Below are positions 1 to 6,856 of a stretch of DNA of 32,085 nt, one piece after another; positions within the stretch are counted from its first letter, which is position 1, and each line of letters opens with the position of its first letter. Below the pieces are notes generated by a model. The model was not told the DNA's origin. It saw nothing but the letters and a program-made list of their open reading frames with translations, and searched no databases. The stretch comes from JAGGZI01 sp964399605. GTDB lineage: Archaea > Aenigmatarchaeota > Aenigmatarchaeia > PWEA01 > JAGHBM01. The DNA lies in the NCBI GenBank assembly GCA_964399605.1, contig CAYNRH010000005.1, positions 1 to 32,085 on the forward strand. The letters run 5' to 3'. Both the position numbers and the translations under genes were made by a program.

Positions 1-35
1 CTTTAGGGAAAGAGAAAATTATTATGGTGATGTAT

Positions 36-584
36 ATGAACAGGCCGGAAGCACTTGAATTATTGAAGGAGCACTTACACAATGAAAATCTGGTAAAGCA
101 CTGTATAGCTGTTGGCGCTATTATGAAAGGGCTTGCAGAGAAGTTTGGAGAAGACGAGAATTTATGGGAGTTGACAGGACTGCTTCATGACATAGACTAC
201 GAGCAAACCAAGGACAACCATGAAAGGCATGGTTTGGTTGCGCTGGAGATATTAAATGGCAAGGCACCACAAGAGGTTCTTGATACAATACCAACTCACA
301 ACGATTTAACAGGCTTTAAAAGAGAGAAAAAAATAGATTTTGCGCTTTCTGCGGCTGATGCAATTTCCGGTTTGATAATAGCAACTGCGCTTATGATGCC
401 CTCCAAAAAAATGGAGGAAGTGAAAGAAGAATCAGTTTTGAAGAAATTCAAGAAAAAGGATTTTGCAAGAAATGTCGACAGAGAAAAAATATTGCTCTGT
501 GAAAAAATTGGTTTGAGTTTAGAGGAGCTTATAGAAGTATCGCTGGACGCTTTGAAAAATGTTTCTGATGAACTTGGATTGTAG
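36..584 (+). CDS. HD-domain phosphohydrolase
   Basis: This is a predicted soluble metal-dependent phosphohydrolase of the HD superfamily, about 182 residues; its substrate is unknown. The HD signature is visible as an early His in the LVKHC segment, LLHDIDYE near residue 52, a following NHERHG His and a later Asp in ALSAADAIS. The ATG at 36 is chosen over the in-frame ATG at 24 because GGTGAT at 26-31 sits four bases before it, the spacing used by other genes here, and because this family usually begins M-N-R-x-E-A-L-E-L-L. The gene converges on the acetyltransferase, with one base between the stops. The family is clear; the reaction is not. Confidence 0.85.
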   Translation: MNRPEALELLKEHLHNENLVKHCIAVGAIMKGLAEKFGEDENLWELTGLLHDIDYEQTKDNHERHGLVALEILNGKAPQEVLDTIPTHNDLTGFKREKKIDFALSAADAISGLIIATALMMPSKKMEEVKEESVLKKFKKKDFARNVDREKILLCEKIGLSLEELIEVSLDALKNVSDELGL

Positions 585-585
585 T

Positions 586-1023
586 TCAATAAACAGTTTT
601 TTTCATGAGATAAACATATTCATTGTTTCCAAGATAATAGGGATCTTTGAGTTTTTTAATTATTTTGAAACCGAGTTTTTTATGAGCATTTATAGATACT
701 ATATTATTTTCATCCACCAAGGATAATATTGCATTGTTTTTTATGTTGGTTATCAATTTTTTATAGAGTCTTTCACCAATTTTTTTCCTTCTATATTTTT
801 TATCAACAATCCAGTCCATAACGAAGATGTTGTCTTCTTTGGTTTTGATTGCCATTATTACTCCGATTGTTTTGTTCCCATCTCTTGCAACAAAAGTATA
901 TCCATATTTTATGAACACCGGTATATCATAAATGCTTGTGATATTCTTTTCTTCCCAGACACGTTCTTCCAATTTAATAATACTTTTAGAATCCGATTTC
1001 ACAGCTTTTGTTATGGTGATCAT
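586..1023 (-). CDS. GNAT-family N-acetyltransferase
   Basis: This is a 145-residue protein with the GNAT fold, predicted to transfer an acetyl group from acetyl-CoA to an amine; the acceptor cannot be read from the sequence. The acetyl-CoA pyrophosphate-binding motif is YRRKKIGERL (about residues 78-87), preceded by the beta-4 strand FVMDWIVD. The closing NIVSINAHKKLGF segment is the usual GNAT Asn/Ala-x-x-x-Y/H-x-K-x-G-F pattern. Length is normal for a single-domain GNAT. The ATG at 1023 lies in very AT-rich DNA without a clear Shine-Dalgarno site, consistent with a leaderless message. RimI-like activity is possible but not shown. Confidence 0.85.
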   Translation of the reverse strand: MITITKAVKSDSKSIIKLEERVWEEKNITSIYDIPVFIKYGYTFVARDGNKTIGVIMAIKTKEDNIFVMDWIVDKKYRRKKIGERLYKKLITNIKNNAILSLVDENNIVSINAHKKLGFKIIKKLKDPYYLGNNEYVYLMKKTVY

Positions 1024-1061
1024 ATTTAATAAATATTTGAAAATATTTTAAATAATTTCTG

Positions 1062-1074
1062 GATTATATTTTTT
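1062..1074 (+). promoter_or_regulatory. TATA-like promoter for the membrane protein gene
   Basis: The AT-rich stretch GATTATATTTTTT lies 27-39 bases before the ATG at 1101, the usual distance of an archaeal TATA box from a transcript that starts at or near the start codon. The 77-bp interval is also the upstream region of the divergent acetyltransferase. Confidence 0.45.
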
Positions 1075-1100
1075 TATTTGGGCTAAACAAATTAATATTC

Positions 1101-1700
1101 ATGAGCGCATTGAAAGACCTGAAAAAATCCAAGTATCTTCTTCATGAGACAAAAAAATCAGTTTTGCTTAGGTTTATTCTTGTTGTTGGTGTAGTCATAT
1201 CTTATTTTGCTTTCATATCTTTCAGATACGGCATTGACCAGGGTTTTGGTATAACGTTGTTGACATGGACATTTTTTATTTTCTGTACACCCATAGCAGA
1301 TGCAGGATTCCTAATAGATTTTCCATTCAGATTAATAACAGGTTTCAAAATGATTTATTCTGAGGCAGTTGTCTGGTTAGTTGGTTTCTCCATAAATTTG
1401 TTTGTCTTCACATATTGTCCCGGGTTATACGAAAAGACAATAATTCTTAAGCTTTTCTATCAGATAATTACTCACCCGTTTCCATACTGGGGAATAATAT
1501 TCCTTTCTGCTTTAGGCACGTTCCTTTCCATATATTTTGGTGATGAGTTGGTAGACGTAGCAAAGCATACACAAAGAAAAAAGTTTCAGAAGCATTTCAA
1601 GAAATATAACTTGGTAGTTTTTGTGTTTTTGGTTCTTATTATAGTGGTTTTGTATGACTTTATGCTAAACAATCTTGGAATAAACATACCGCTTTTATAA
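1101..1700 (+). CDS. Polytopic membrane protein, function unknown
   Basis: A 199-residue protein that I do not recognise. It has a basic N terminus followed by about five hydrophobic segments: roughly residues 22-42, 50-72, 86-106, 125-147 and 170-190. A charged loop with several Lys, Arg and His residues (about 150-168) lies between the last two. Pro, Asp and Gly residues in segment 2 (CTPIADAGFLIDFP) and the GDELVD stretch after segment 4 could be functional, since charged residues are rare in the rest of the membrane region. Its 3' end overlaps the histidine kinase 3' end by six bases. No transporter or enzyme signature is visible. Confidence 0.7.
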   Translation: MSALKDLKKSKYLLHETKKSVLLRFILVVGVVISYFAFISFRYGIDQGFGITLLTWTFFIFCTPIADAGFLIDFPFRLITGFKMIYSEAVVWLVGFSINLFVFTYCPGLYEKTIILKLFYQIITHPFPYWGIIFLSALGTFLSIYFGDELVDVAKHTQRKKFQKHFKKYNLVVFVFLVLIIVVLYDFMLNNLGINIPLL

Positions 1701-2372
1701 GGCTTTTTGTAAATAAATGTTAAATTGAGCTCCAGTTGGATAATTCTCACTGTCAACAACTTCTATTTTACCGCCGCATTTCTCAACTATCGTCTTTATG
1801 GCATACGCTCCAAATCCAGTTCCATCACTTTTTTCTCCTTTAACTCCCTTTTTAAGTATTTCCTTATTTGGTATACCAATTCCGTTGTCTTCAACAGAAA
1901 ATATATAAAAATCATCGCCTTTTCTACCGTAAACATGAATTTCGGTTCCTTGTGAATGTTTCATAGAATTTTCAAGTAAATTATCAAACACACTTTTCAA
2001 TAAGGAATTTCCTTTAACAATATATCCACTTGGTTCATATGCGACTTCAATACCAAGCTGATTTGATATGCTTCTATATTCTTCCACAGAACGGTTAATT
2101 ATCTCATCAATATGTGTCGGCTCTATCTTAATTTCTTCTGATTTCAGAATAAATCCTATATTAGATATTGTATTCATGGCTGACTTAAGGCTAAGTTCTG
2201 CCTTTCCAATACCTTTCTCGTCTTTAAGACCTAAGTACCCAATAGCAATTTGAATTTTATTTGTTACGTCATGCCTTAAAAGAGAGTTAAGAAGATCCTC
2301 ATCTTCCAGCTTTTTTTTATATTTCTCTATTTCCTTAAGTAGTTCATTTATTTCTGTCATTTTCTCACGCAT
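1695..2372 (-). CDS. Soluble sensor histidine kinase
   Basis: A 225-residue histidine kinase with no membrane segment and no separate sensor domain. A coiled N terminus leads into the phosphoacceptor H-box LLRHDVTNK (His34), of the RHDxxN type common in archaeal kinases. The HATPase_c domain follows with its N-box NLLENSMKHS (Asn135), G1 box EDNGIGIP (about 161-168) and G2 box GTGFGAYAIK (about 184-193). It should autophosphorylate from ATP and pass the phosphate to a response regulator, but none is encoded nearby. A TATA-like CTATAAATA on the minus strand about 25 bases before the ATG suggests a leaderless transcript; the next in-frame ATG at 2360 is an alternative start. Confidence 0.9.
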   Translation of the reverse strand: MREKMTEINELLKEIEKYKKKLEDEDLLNSLLRHDVTNKIQIAIGYLGLKDEKGIGKAELSLKSAMNTISNIGFILKSEEIKIEPTHIDEIINRSVEEYRSISNQLGIEVAYEPSGYIVKGNSLLKSVFDNLLENSMKHSQGTEIHVYGRKGDDFYIFSVEDNGIGIPNKEILKKGVKGEKSDGTGFGAYAIKTIVEKCGGKIEVVDSENYPTGAQFNIYLQKAL

Positions 2373-2398
2373 TTATTATTGAAAAAATAATTATTTAT

Positions 2399-2469
2399 AG
2401 CTCGATGATGAGACCGATACGGTTTGGCGTTCATTTTTGTGTGCGTCCAGTATATGCGGTCTGAGAGCT
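2399..2469 (+). ncRNA. Probable C/D-box guide sRNA
   Basis: The interval between two minus-strand genes contains, on the plus strand, a terminal stem AGCTC (2399-2403) pairing with GAGCT (2465-2469). Just inside it are a perfect box C, ATGATGA (2405-2411), and a box D, CTGA (2461-2464). This is the end structure of archaeal C/D-box RNAs that guide rRNA or tRNA 2'-O-methylation. Internal C' and D' boxes are not clear, and AGACCG after box C can pair with CGGTCT at box D, which would make a long stem II. It could therefore be a k-turn RNA of another kind. An AT-rich TATA-like region lies directly upstream. The guide target was not identified. Confidence 0.6.
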
Positions 2470-2474
2470 TCTAA

Positions 2475-3131
2475 TTATAAAATACCAAAGTGCTTTCTTA
2501 AATCTTCCTCGCAACTATCGCAATATGGTTTACCTGTCTCCAATCTATCTCTAGTTATTTTAATCCAGTCTATAGGTACTCTAACACCCTGCCTCATCAC
2601 ACATTTATTTCTACAGTGATTCCCTATATTGTCTTCTAAATCTTTTCTGGATGAATTTGGAGTATTAAAAACATGGCCCATTTCATGCATTGTCTCTGTT
2701 TTTATGCATTCCTTTCTTGTATAAGAATCTAAATTTTCGAATCTTTTTGTGGAGATTAAAGTGCCTATTCCAGGCAGCGCAAGCCCTATTAAAAAATTGT
2801 AACTTCCATCAGAGGAATTTATGTCTTCACCGGTTAATATTGCAGTGTATTTATCAGCAGGCATTTTTGTTATAGTTTTATATGCATCTATTTGATGCCC
2901 GTTCGGCATTTTTAGTTCATCAATTTTGAAAGGATTCTCCATCTCTACTGTATATATTGGGATTTCACTGTCAACTCTTGCAATTTTTAAAACATCTCCT
3001 ATGGCATCTCTGGCTGTGTCGAGATATTCCCCATCAACATGATAACCAATTAAAAAGACAGGCTTTCTCCTATCTTGGCGAATATCAACTCTTTGTTCTT
3101 CAGTAATGCTAAGCATATCATCCACGCTCAT
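2475..3131 (-). CDS. Archaemetzincin-like zinc metalloprotease
   Basis: A 218-residue protein resembling archaemetzincins, zinc proteases with an extended His motif and a second zinc site made of four Cys. Visible are HEMGH (His149, Glu150, His153), then NHC with His172 and Cys173, Cys177, Met179, and a distal C-x-x-C at 204-207. In classical archaemetzincins the third His follows the second by six residues; here the interval is 19, so the zinc loop carries an insertion of about 13 residues. There is no signal peptide, so it is probably cytoplasmic. Its ATG overlaps the stop of the upstream 117-residue gene as ATGA, implying translational coupling. Catalysis is inferred from the motif only. 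Confidence 0.75.
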   Translation of the reverse strand: MSVDDMLSITEEQRVDIRQDRRKPVFLIGYHVDGEYLDTARDAIGDVLKIARVDSEIPIYTVEMENPFKIDELKMPNGHQIDAYKTITKMPADKYTAILTGEDINSSDGSYNFLIGLALPGIGTLISTKRFENLDSYTRKECIKTETMHEMGHVFNTPNSSRKDLEDNIGNHCRNKCVMRQGVRVPIDWIKITRDRLETGKPYCDSCEEDLRKHFGIL

Positions 3132-3481
3132 ATTATTATCATTATGCCTTCATATGCATCCCTATAGTTTTCTGTATCCCTTTCACCTATTTTTTCTAAT
3201 TCCAATTCTTCTATATCCCTTTTACTTAATACGGCAAAATCAGCTGTGTCGTTTGCTGGGCTATCGCCATAACTGGTTAGAGATTCCGGGGCGCGAACAA
3301 TCTTTCTCCCTTCAACATATTTATTAAGTGGATCATTCTTGTTTCTTATTGTAACAATTGAATTTGGACTGAGAGAAGGATAAAGTTTTTCGAGCTCCTC
3401 TCTTTTTTCTTTAGGAATCGCTACATATTCGCTTTCATCTACAGGCAGCATATAAACTTCATTTACTTCAATTCTAACCAT
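3128..3481 (-). CDS. Small acidic protein coupled to the metalloprotease
   Basis: A 117-residue acidic protein that I do not recognise. It has no membrane segment or signal peptide and is rich in Glu, Asp and Lys, with a hydrophobic C-terminal IMIII. The start is well supported: GGTGAT stands three bases before the ATG. Its stop overlaps the start of the archaemetzincin-like gene, so the two are made together; the protein may be an inhibitor, adaptor or substrate of that protease, which is inference from position alone. The upstream region holds a perfect palindrome and then an assembly gap. Confidence 0.65.
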   Translation of the reverse strand: MVRIEVNEVYMLPVDESEYVAIPKEKREELEKLYPSLSPNSIVTIRNKNDPLNKYVEGRKIVRAPESLTSYGDSPANDTADFAVLSKRDIEELELEKIGERDTENYRDAYEGIMIII

Positions 3482-3495
3482 TTAATCACCATGTT

Positions 3496-3508
3496 ACTAT
3501 AATATAGT
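3496..3508. promoter_or_regulatory. Palindrome in the promoter of the protease operon
   Basis: ACTATAATATAGT is a perfect 13-bp palindrome about 15-27 bases before the ATG at 3481. It overlaps the position expected for the TATA box, so it may be a repressor site, a TATA element that happens to be symmetrical, or both. Confidence 0.4.
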
Positions 3509-3535
3509 GATAAACAGTATTTAAATGTTATGGTT

Positions 3536-3635
3536 NNNNNNNNNNNNNNNNNNNNNNNNNNNNNNNNNNNNNNNNNNNNNNNNNNNNNNNNNNNNNNNNN
3601 NNNNNNNNNNNNNNNNNNNNNNNNNNNNNNNNNNN
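3536..3635. other. Scaffold gap of 100 N
   Basis: Exactly 100 N, a placeholder length, so the true distance and content are unknown. The sequence resumes inside a structured repeat (copy A), whose 5' end is hidden. An assembly break at a repeat is what a multi-copy element would cause. Confidence 0.95.
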
Positions 3636-3722
3636 CGCCGATTGAATATAACCGTTGTTATATGACCCGAAGGGCAAAAATTTAGTGCAAGGTTCCGAAA
3701 GATTTTGAGTTGCAAGTTGGTG
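3636..3722 (+). repeat. Structured repeat, copy A (5' end cut by gap)
   Basis: This is an approximately 87-bp element sharing order and sequence with copy B at 4367-4445: a hairpin ATATAAC-CGTT-GTTATAT (3646-3663), a second hairpin CCC-GAA-GGG (3666-3674), an ATTT...GAAA segment and the block ATTTTGAGT. The ends can also pair: CGCCGATT (3636-3643) with the AGTTGGTG at 3715-3722, including G-T pairs. Copies A and B are in direct orientation and bracket one gene. The arrangement resembles a recombination-site/gene cassette, but the canonical integron attC core boxes (RYYYAAC and GTTRRRY) are not matched at the proper ends. A repeated structured RNA is the alternative. Confidence 0.5.
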
Positions 3723-3759
3723 TGATAAATTAATAAATAAATAATTTTTAAATTAAACT

Positions 3760-4383
3760 ATGAGGAAAATTGGGCAAGGTTTACAATTCAATGTTTATGA
3801 AAAAGGGGATAAAGTAGTAAAAACTCCAACTTCAAAATTTCAAATAAAATTAAAACTTTTTCTTTGGACTCCATCATACTTACTGAAACCTTCTATGCTT
3901 GAAAAAGAAACAGAAAGAATAATAAAAGAAAGAGAAGAAGTTTTACAAGAAATTCAAAAGAGAAAAATTGAACCATCTCTCATGGCAAATTTGATTTTTA
4001 GAGAAAATGAAATTGAACAAGATAAATTAATTCCCTTAGGGCAATACCTTAAAGATTATGAAACTGCAAAAGAAAAAATAGATGAATATATTAGTTTCAT
4101 TTTCAATTGCTGGAAAAATGGATTTTCTGAAAGAACATATAATTTAACCATTAATAACGGAATAAATTCCGATGGAGAAATTGTTTTAATGGATTTCGGT
4201 GAAATAACTTTCAGAAAATCTGATGTTGAAAGAGCAATAAAAATTAAGAGATGGCGTAAAAGTTGGAGTTTTAAAAGAGATATGAAAAAAGAGATAAGAG
4301 ATTATTATGATAAACAAATGTTAGAAAGATTAACCTTCTCCAATTTGAACAAATATTGGAAGGAAGCACCAACTCACAATTAG
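3760..4383 (+). CDS. Protein kinase-like fold protein (YrbL-like)
   Basis: A 207-residue protein with traces of the protein-kinase fold. The N terminus has a nucleotide-loop-like IGQGLQFNVYEKGDKVVKTP with a candidate ATP-binding Lys, and residues around 140-150 read NSDGEIVLMDFGEI, a DFG-type metal-binding motif. The usual HRD catalytic loop is replaced by NLTINNG, so activity is uncertain. The C-terminal third is basic and helical. No membrane segment is present. The ORF ends inside repeat copy B and begins 38 bases after copy A, as in a single-gene cassette. It is very rich in AAA and AGA codons. An AT-rich TATA-like region precedes the ATG without a Shine-Dalgarno site. Confidence 0.65.
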   Translation: MRKIGQGLQFNVYEKGDKVVKTPTSKFQIKLKLFLWTPSYLLKPSMLEKETERIIKEREEVLQEIQKRKIEPSLMANLIFRENEIEQDKLIPLGQYLKDYETAKEKIDEYISFIFNCWKNGFSERTYNLTINNGINSDGEIVLMDFGEITFRKSDVERAIKIKRWRKSWSFKRDMKKEIRDYYDKQMLERLTFSNLNKYWKEAPTHN

Positions 4384-4445
4384 ACGTAACCGCTGTTGTA
4401 CGAGTGCAATAGCACAGAGATTTCGTTAGAAATTTTGAGTCGGTG
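4367..4445 (+). repeat. Structured repeat, copy B
   Basis: The outer arms CACCAACTCACAATT (4367-4381) and AATTTTGAGTCGGTG (4431-4445) pair at 13 of 15 positions. Inside are GTAAC-CGCT-GTTGT (wobble-paired equivalent of the first hairpin of copy A), a GTGC-AATA-GCAC hairpin (4404-4415) and ATTTC-GTTA-GAAAT (4420-4433). The last codons and stop of the kinase-like gene lie within the left arm. Stems differ in sequence between A and B while staying paired, which suggests selection on structure. Confidence 0.5.
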
Positions 4446-4497
4446 ACCCCACGAATTTGAGTTCTCTTATTTTTATAAAATCTTTATTTTCAATTGC

Positions 4498-4510
4498 AAA
4501 TATATTTTAA
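4498..4510 (+). promoter_or_regulatory. TATA box for the APH-fold kinase gene
   Basis: AATATATTTTAAA ends 22 bases before the ATG at 4533, the expected position for a leaderless archaeal transcript; no Shine-Dalgarno site is present. The stretch between repeat copy B and this box shows nothing else. Confidence 0.5.
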
Positions 4511-4532
4511 AGTCTAAAACACTATTTGGTTT

Positions 4533-5474
4533 ATGATCAAACTATCTAAACGTATACTAGATAAAGTGGCATCTATCTATAATATTGGCAAGGTCAAAAG
4601 TGCTAAATTTATTTCTGGAGGAAATATTAATTATAATTTTGCAGTAAAAACAGATAAGGGTGACTTTATTGTAAGAAAACTTGGTTATTCCTTAAGTGGG
4701 TGGTGGGTGAAACAGAAGCCTTTTGAATTTAAAGTTTTAGACTTTCTTCATAAGAAGAAATTCCCTTATAAAATACCTAAAATGCTGCGTGGGAAAAATG
4801 GAAAATATATTTCCAAAATTAGTGGTTCTTTGTTTCAAGTTTATCCAAAAATTAAAGGGCGAACTGTTGCTAACTTTAATTCTAAGCAACTGAAAGAAGC
4901 AGCTAAAGCGCTAGCAGTATATCATAAATTCATTAAAAACTTTCCTAGCGAGCCTGAAGAAATAGACGATTTAGGTTATGCAAGAAGGAATTATAAAGAC
5001 TTAAGAAAAACAAAGATTGTTAACCCTGTCGATAAGTATATGGCTAATCATCTTGATTTCTTTGAGGATATATTCAAAAAGACAGCGAAAATAGATAGGA
5101 ATAAAGGTATATTAATCGTCCACGGTGATTTTCGCAAGAATAACTTGATATTTTCAGGAAATAAACTGGTAGGTATTGTGGACTGGGAAAACGTTGAATG
5201 GGCGCCAAAGACATGGGATTTTGTATCAGATATTACGGATGGCGCAAAGGCCATTCGAACGTTTGTAGCTGAATATCAAAAGCATAATTCGCTATCGTCT
5301 GACGAAATAAGAATGGTTCTTCCTCTAAAATTACTCAAAATATCTGAAATTTTTCCATGGGCCTATAAAGGAGAGCATGTAAAGCCCGAAAAAAGATTAT
5401 TGATGCTTCGCGTTTTAGTTAAAAGGGCTAAGAAACACTTAGCTCTTTTGGAAGAAAGTTGGGTACCGAAGTAG
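4533..5474 (+). CDS. Aminoglycoside phosphotransferase-fold kinase
   Basis: A 313-residue small-molecule kinase of the APH/choline-kinase/homoserine-kinase-II fold. The N-terminal lobe has a Gly-rich SGGNINYNFAVKT segment and a candidate ATP-binding Lys in FIVRKLG. The Brenner motif IVHGDFRKNNLIF (about residues 195-207) gives the catalytic Asp and metal-binding Asn, and IVDWENVEWAP (about 212-222) supplies the second metal ligand. Length and motif spacing are normal for the family. The substrate may be homoserine, a sugar, choline or similar; nothing nearby decides this. It stands alone with its own promoter, so calling it a resistance gene would be unsupported. Confidence 0.85.
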   Translation: MIKLSKRILDKVASIYNIGKVKSAKFISGGNINYNFAVKTDKGDFIVRKLGYSLSGWWVKQKPFEFKVLDFLHKKKFPYKIPKMLRGKNGKYISKISGSLFQVYPKIKGRTVANFNSKQLKEAAKALAVYHKFIKNFPSEPEEIDDLGYARRNYKDLRKTKIVNPVDKYMANHLDFFEDIFKKTAKIDRNKGILIVHGDFRKNNLIFSGNKLVGIVDWENVEWAPKTWDFVSDITDGAKAIRTFVAEYQKHNSLSSDEIRMVLPLKLLKISEIFPWAYKGEHVKPEKRLLMLRVLVKRAKKHLALLEESWVPK

Positions 5475-5483
5475 TTTTAATTC

Positions 5484-5498
5484 TTTGACGAAGTCAAA
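5484..5498 (+). terminator. Hairpin after the kinase gene
   Basis: TTTGAC-GAA-GTCAAA forms a perfect six-pair hairpin nine bases after the stop, flanked by AT-rich DNA. It could end or stabilise the transcript. The rest of 5499-5609 shows no gene. Confidence 0.4.
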
Positions 5499-5609
5499 AT
5501 AATATGGTCCAAATGACAATCAGCAGCGACTTGCATTTCATATAACAATCTTTTAACGAAGAATGGGTAATTTGGGTATTTTTGGAGTATTTTTGAATTT
5601 ATAAAATAA

Positions 5610-6224
5610 TTATTTCAATACTTTTCCAGTTTCCATATACCAGAGGTAGAAGTCCAGCTCTCCCAGTGTGAGTTTTGTCTTTTTTGCGATTTTTCTGAGG
5701 GTTTCTTCAATTTCCAGGTATTTTTTCTTTCCGAGAGTCTTCGGTTTTTTGATTATTTTGTTTTTCACGAGGAGGTCTATTATATGGAAGTCAATTATTG
5801 CAAAATCCTCAAAGCCAATGTTTCTCAAAAAATGGCTGGCTTCCTTGTATCCAAATCCCTTTATGTTTTTTACCAGCCATTCTCTTAACTCTTCGCCCTT
5901 CAGGGATTTTAGAATATTTTTCAGAGAATTTTTGAATTTTCTATTTTCGCATATGTAATGGGCTCTTGTATTTGAATACCTGTGACCAAGTTCTTTGAGC
6001 CTTTTCCCAAGAGCTTCCTCTGACAAACTTAAGAATCCGGAGCCGATTTCCTTCTGGATTTTTATTGACCTTTCAGCATTGAAATTTGCGGTCAAAACAC
6101 AGAAGCAAAGCTCCTCAAAAATCTTGTTTCCATTTCCGATTCTTTTGAACTCTTTTATTCTTGAGTCTATTGTTTTTTTAATCTCACTTCTTTTCAGTTT
6201 TTCAATTTTTTCAACTAATTTCAT
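5610..6224 (-). CDS. ogg: 8-oxoguanine DNA glycosylase/AP lyase, Ogg2 type
   Basis: A base-excision repair enzyme that removes 8-oxoguanine and cleaves the strand, 204 residues, of the archaeal Ogg2 class (the Methanocaldococcus jannaschii type). The helix-hairpin-helix/GPD core reads IKGFGYKEASHFLRNIG, with catalytic Lys127, followed by the catalytic Asp in AIIDFHI (Asp145). The LCFCVLTANFNAE stretch and the C-terminal LDFYLWYMETGKVLK are also typical, the latter being the tail that contacts the base in this class. The ATG at 6224 is chosen over 6248 because family members start with this M-x-L-V-x-K-I-E-x-L sequence and because the longer form would overlap the upstream gene. Confidence 0.93.
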   Translation of the reverse strand: MKLVEKIEKLKRSEIKKTIDSRIKEFKRIGNGNKIFEELCFCVLTANFNAERSIKIQKEIGSGFLSLSEEALGKRLKELGHRYSNTRAHYICENRKFKNSLKNILKSLKGEELREWLVKNIKGFGYKEASHFLRNIGFEDFAIIDFHIIDLLVKNKIIKKPKTLGKKKYLEIEETLRKIAKKTKLTLGELDFYLWYMETGKVLK

Positions 6225-6231
6225 AATACCA

Positions 6232-6752
6232 CTAAAGTTCAAGGTCATGGTAAATTATTCTCACTTCTTTATTTTCAATTATTGGATAACAAACGATTGT
6301 TTCTATGCCTCTGTATCCATCATGCTCTTCAAACCATTTTTTATGTTTTTTTAATTTTTCTTCACTTTTTTCATACCAAAGTTTCTCTTCAGATTTGTCA
6401 TTCTCAATTTTTTCCTCAATTTTCTTATGCACATTTTTTTCATTCTTCTCATCCAGGAAAAAGATTTTCTCAATTGACCCATACCTTTTCCATAAGCAGC
6501 AGGATTGCTTTTTATCTCGTAAATTTCAAGAACTTCGTCTTCTCTCAGTGCAAGAACATCAACTTCACCAGGTTCTCCGCCATTGTTATTGTCTTTTTGA
6601 AAAGGGTAACTAAAATTTTTATTTATCCAGAGGTATTCTCCACTTTCCTTAAGCTGTTCTGCGACAATGTTAAGAATAAAATCATGTTTTTCTTTGCTTC
6701 CGTTCCCGAGTTCAAACAGCTTCCTCATTTTTTCCTTATCAGATGCCTTCAT
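6232..6752 (-). pseudogene. PD-(D/E)XK-type nuclease-like protein, frameshifted
   Basis: Two overlapping frames make one protein of about 173 residues. The first frame (from 6752) encodes an N-terminal part with GEVDVLAL followed by EIYEIKSN, the D...ExK pattern of restriction-endonuclease-like nucleases, then QLRKSF. There it runs out of the expected frame. The second frame continues FLDEKNEKNVHKKIEEKIE through to IIYHDLEL at 6232. Adding one T to the short T run at about 6467-6471 (TCTTTTT on the minus strand) joins the frames smoothly. This may be a sequencing/assembly error in a homopolymer or a real, recent frameshift. The coding sequence is otherwise undecayed, which favours an error. 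The 104 bp upstream of it is AT-rich with no other gene. Confidence 0.7.
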
Positions 6753-6856
6753 TCGTGCCCTTATATTCTGAGATGGATTAACTATTTATTTTTGTTTGGC
6801 CGCAACTATTACTTTAGCGCTACTTACACCATAATATGTGGAGTATTAACACATCA

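Noticed and set aside
3521..3715. A minus-strand frame through the first gap
   Set aside because: Most of it is N, and the visible part is the complement of structured repeat copy A.
3640..4445. Calling the repeats canonical integron attC sites
   Set aside because: The required RYYYAAC and GTTRRRY ends are not found at the proper places, no integrase is visible, and only two copies can be seen.
4533..5474. An antibiotic-resistance kinase
   Set aside because: The APH fold is shared with homoserine, choline and sugar kinases; no resistance-specific feature or mobile element is present.
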